A stretch of DNA of 6,818 nucleotides from Gemmatimonadaceae bacterium (lineage in GTDB: Bacteria > Gemmatimonadota > Gemmatimonadetes > Gemmatimonadales > Gemmatimonadaceae): NCBI GenBank assembly GCA_013816695.1, contig JACDDZ010000084.1:1-6818 (forward strand), in the 5' to 3' direction. Both the position numbers and the translations under genes were made by a program. Position 1 is the stretch's first letter. Every line of letters starts with the position of its first letter. Below are positions 6,106 through 6,818 of the stretch, one piece after another. The notes under the pieces are model-generated. The model was given only the letters and a program-made list of their open reading frames with translations. It made no database searches and was not told where the DNA came from.

Positions 6106-6818
6106 GACGATTGCTCTATGGCGTCGCGTGCTTCGGAACCAATTCGCGCGACCTCCTCGTCGCTCAGGCTCGGATAGATCGGAAGCGACACGATGCGCTC
6201 GCGAACGTGGTCCGCATTCTCGAAACCGGTGTCCCCTGTGTAGTCGTGAAGGAAGTGAGAAACCGAATTGCGACCGTCGATTCCAGCCGCCTGAAGGCGC
6301 GCGACAATCTGCTTTGCGGAATTCGTCTGCAGGATGTAGCGATACCAGGTCCGTCCGTCCTCAAAAACCGGAAGTGACGCGACGCCATTGCCAATGGCCC
6401 TGGAATAGGCTGTGGCGATCGCCGCACGCCGCTCGAGAAAACCATCCATGGCCGCGAGCTGCACAATGCCGAGCGACGCCTGCACTTCAGTAAACCCGTA
6501 ATTGAACGCAGTTTCACCGGCGGGAAGCGCCCTGTCTGAACAGTCGTAATCCATCCGGGCATCGATCCTCTTTGCCACTGCGTCATCGGATGTAAGCACC
6601 ATGCCGCCCTGGCCTGTAGTCATCATCTTGGTCGACGCAAACGACAGGACGGAGACAAACCCATTCGATCCCACCGAAACCCCGCGAAGGGCTGCCCCGA
6701 AGGACGATGCCGCATCTTCCACGATGACAAGGCCAAGCGCTTCAAACGCCCTTACATCAATGGCAACACCGAATGAATGAACGAGTATGAGCACGGATCC
6801 AGCGCGCACCTTCGCAGA
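6102..6818 (-). CDS. DegT/DnrJ/EryC1/StrS aminotransferase, C-terminal part (cut by window edge)
   Basis: 238 codons up to the stop are visible; the N-terminus lies beyond base 6818, and the frame is open to the edge. Within the visible part, VEDAASSFGA at residues 33-42 carries the Asp that contacts the PLP ring nitrogen, SFASTKMMTTGQGGMVLT at 59-76 carries the PLP-binding Lys (K64), FNYGFTEVQASLG marks the family's dimer/active-site loop, and SLPIYPSLSDEEV near the end is a DegT C-terminal hallmark. These enzymes transfer an amino group from glutamate to a keto-nucleotide sugar at C3 or C4, as in PseC, LegC, PglE, WecE or perosamine synthase. The formyltransferase start overlaps its stop by four bases, which makes the new sugar amine the obvious formyl acceptor. 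Which keto-sugar is used cannot be told from this fragment. Confidence 0.92.
   Translation of the reverse strand, partial: SAKVRAGSVLILVHSFGVAIDVRAFEALGLVIVEDAASSFGAALRGVSVGSNGFVSVLSFASTKMMTTGQGGMVLTSDDAVAKRIDARMDYDCSDRALPAGETAFNYGFTEVQASLGIVQLAAMDGFLERRAAIATAYSRAIGNGVASLPVFEDGRTWYRYILQTNSAKQIVARLQAAGIDGRNSVSHFLHDYTGDTGFENADHVRERIVSLPIYPSLSDEEVARIGSEARDAIEQSS

Noticed and set aside
6770..6784. Short TTCA tandem repeat in the aminotransferase as a phase-variable tract
   Set aside because: Fewer than three units (TTCATTCATTC on the minus strand) within a conserved coding stretch; too short to suggest slippage control.

Overview
The window is a compact block of bacterial surface-glycan biosynthesis genes. 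All eight genes I can support lie on the minus strand, so transcription runs from high to low coordinates. By eye the DNA is moderately GC-rich. The protein families (DegT aminotransferase, sugar N-formyltransferase, SpsG/PseG-like protein, WbqC, PIG-L deacetylase, CBS-linked sugar nucleotidyltransferase, L-2-hydroxyglutarate oxidase, extended SDR) are typical of O-antigen, capsule or flagellin/pilin glycosylation loci. Nothing seen here fixes the phylum. No rRNA, tRNA, mobile element, CRISPR array or phage gene was seen, and no stretch of 300 bases lacks a gene.

Layout in transcription order. (1) 6818-6102: C-terminal part of a PLP-dependent DegT/DnrJ/EryC1 aminotransferase, cut by the window edge. 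(2) 6105-5173: Fmt/ArnA-type formyltransferase. (3) 5176-4130: SpsG/PseG-like nucleotide-sugar hydrolase. (4) 4133-3387: WbqC-family protein. (5) 3370-2672: PIG-L zinc deacetylase. A 71-base gap follows, holding a promoter-like sequence. (6) 2600-1485: a CBS-domain plus NTP-transferase protein resembling Campylobacter PtmE. (7) 1488-304: FAD-dependent L-2-hydroxyglutarate oxidase family. (8) 307-1: N-terminal part of an NAD-dependent epimerase/dehydratase, cut by the window edge. Five of the seven junctions are 4-base stop/start overlaps (GTGA, TTGA, ATGA, GTGA, ATGA), a sixth gap is 16 bases, and only the 71-base gap could start a separate transcript.

How the genes may work together. In pseudaminic acid synthesis an aminotransferase (PseC) makes a 4-amino sugar, an acetyltransferase (PseH) acylates it, and PseG removes UDP. 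Here the order is aminotransferase, formyltransferase, PseG-like hydrolase, with the formyltransferase in the acylation slot. This suggests an N-formylated amino sugar or nonulosonic acid. The PtmE-like protein suggests that a GDP-sugar is also made, since PtmE supplies GDP-activated precursor for legionaminic acid. The deacetylase, the WbqC protein and the L-2-hydroxyglutarate-oxidase-like enzyme have no assigned step in known versions of these pathways and are the most interesting part of the locus. No sugar 4,6-dehydratase, NeuB-type synthase, CMP transferase or obvious glycosyltransferase is in the window, so the final product is an inference.
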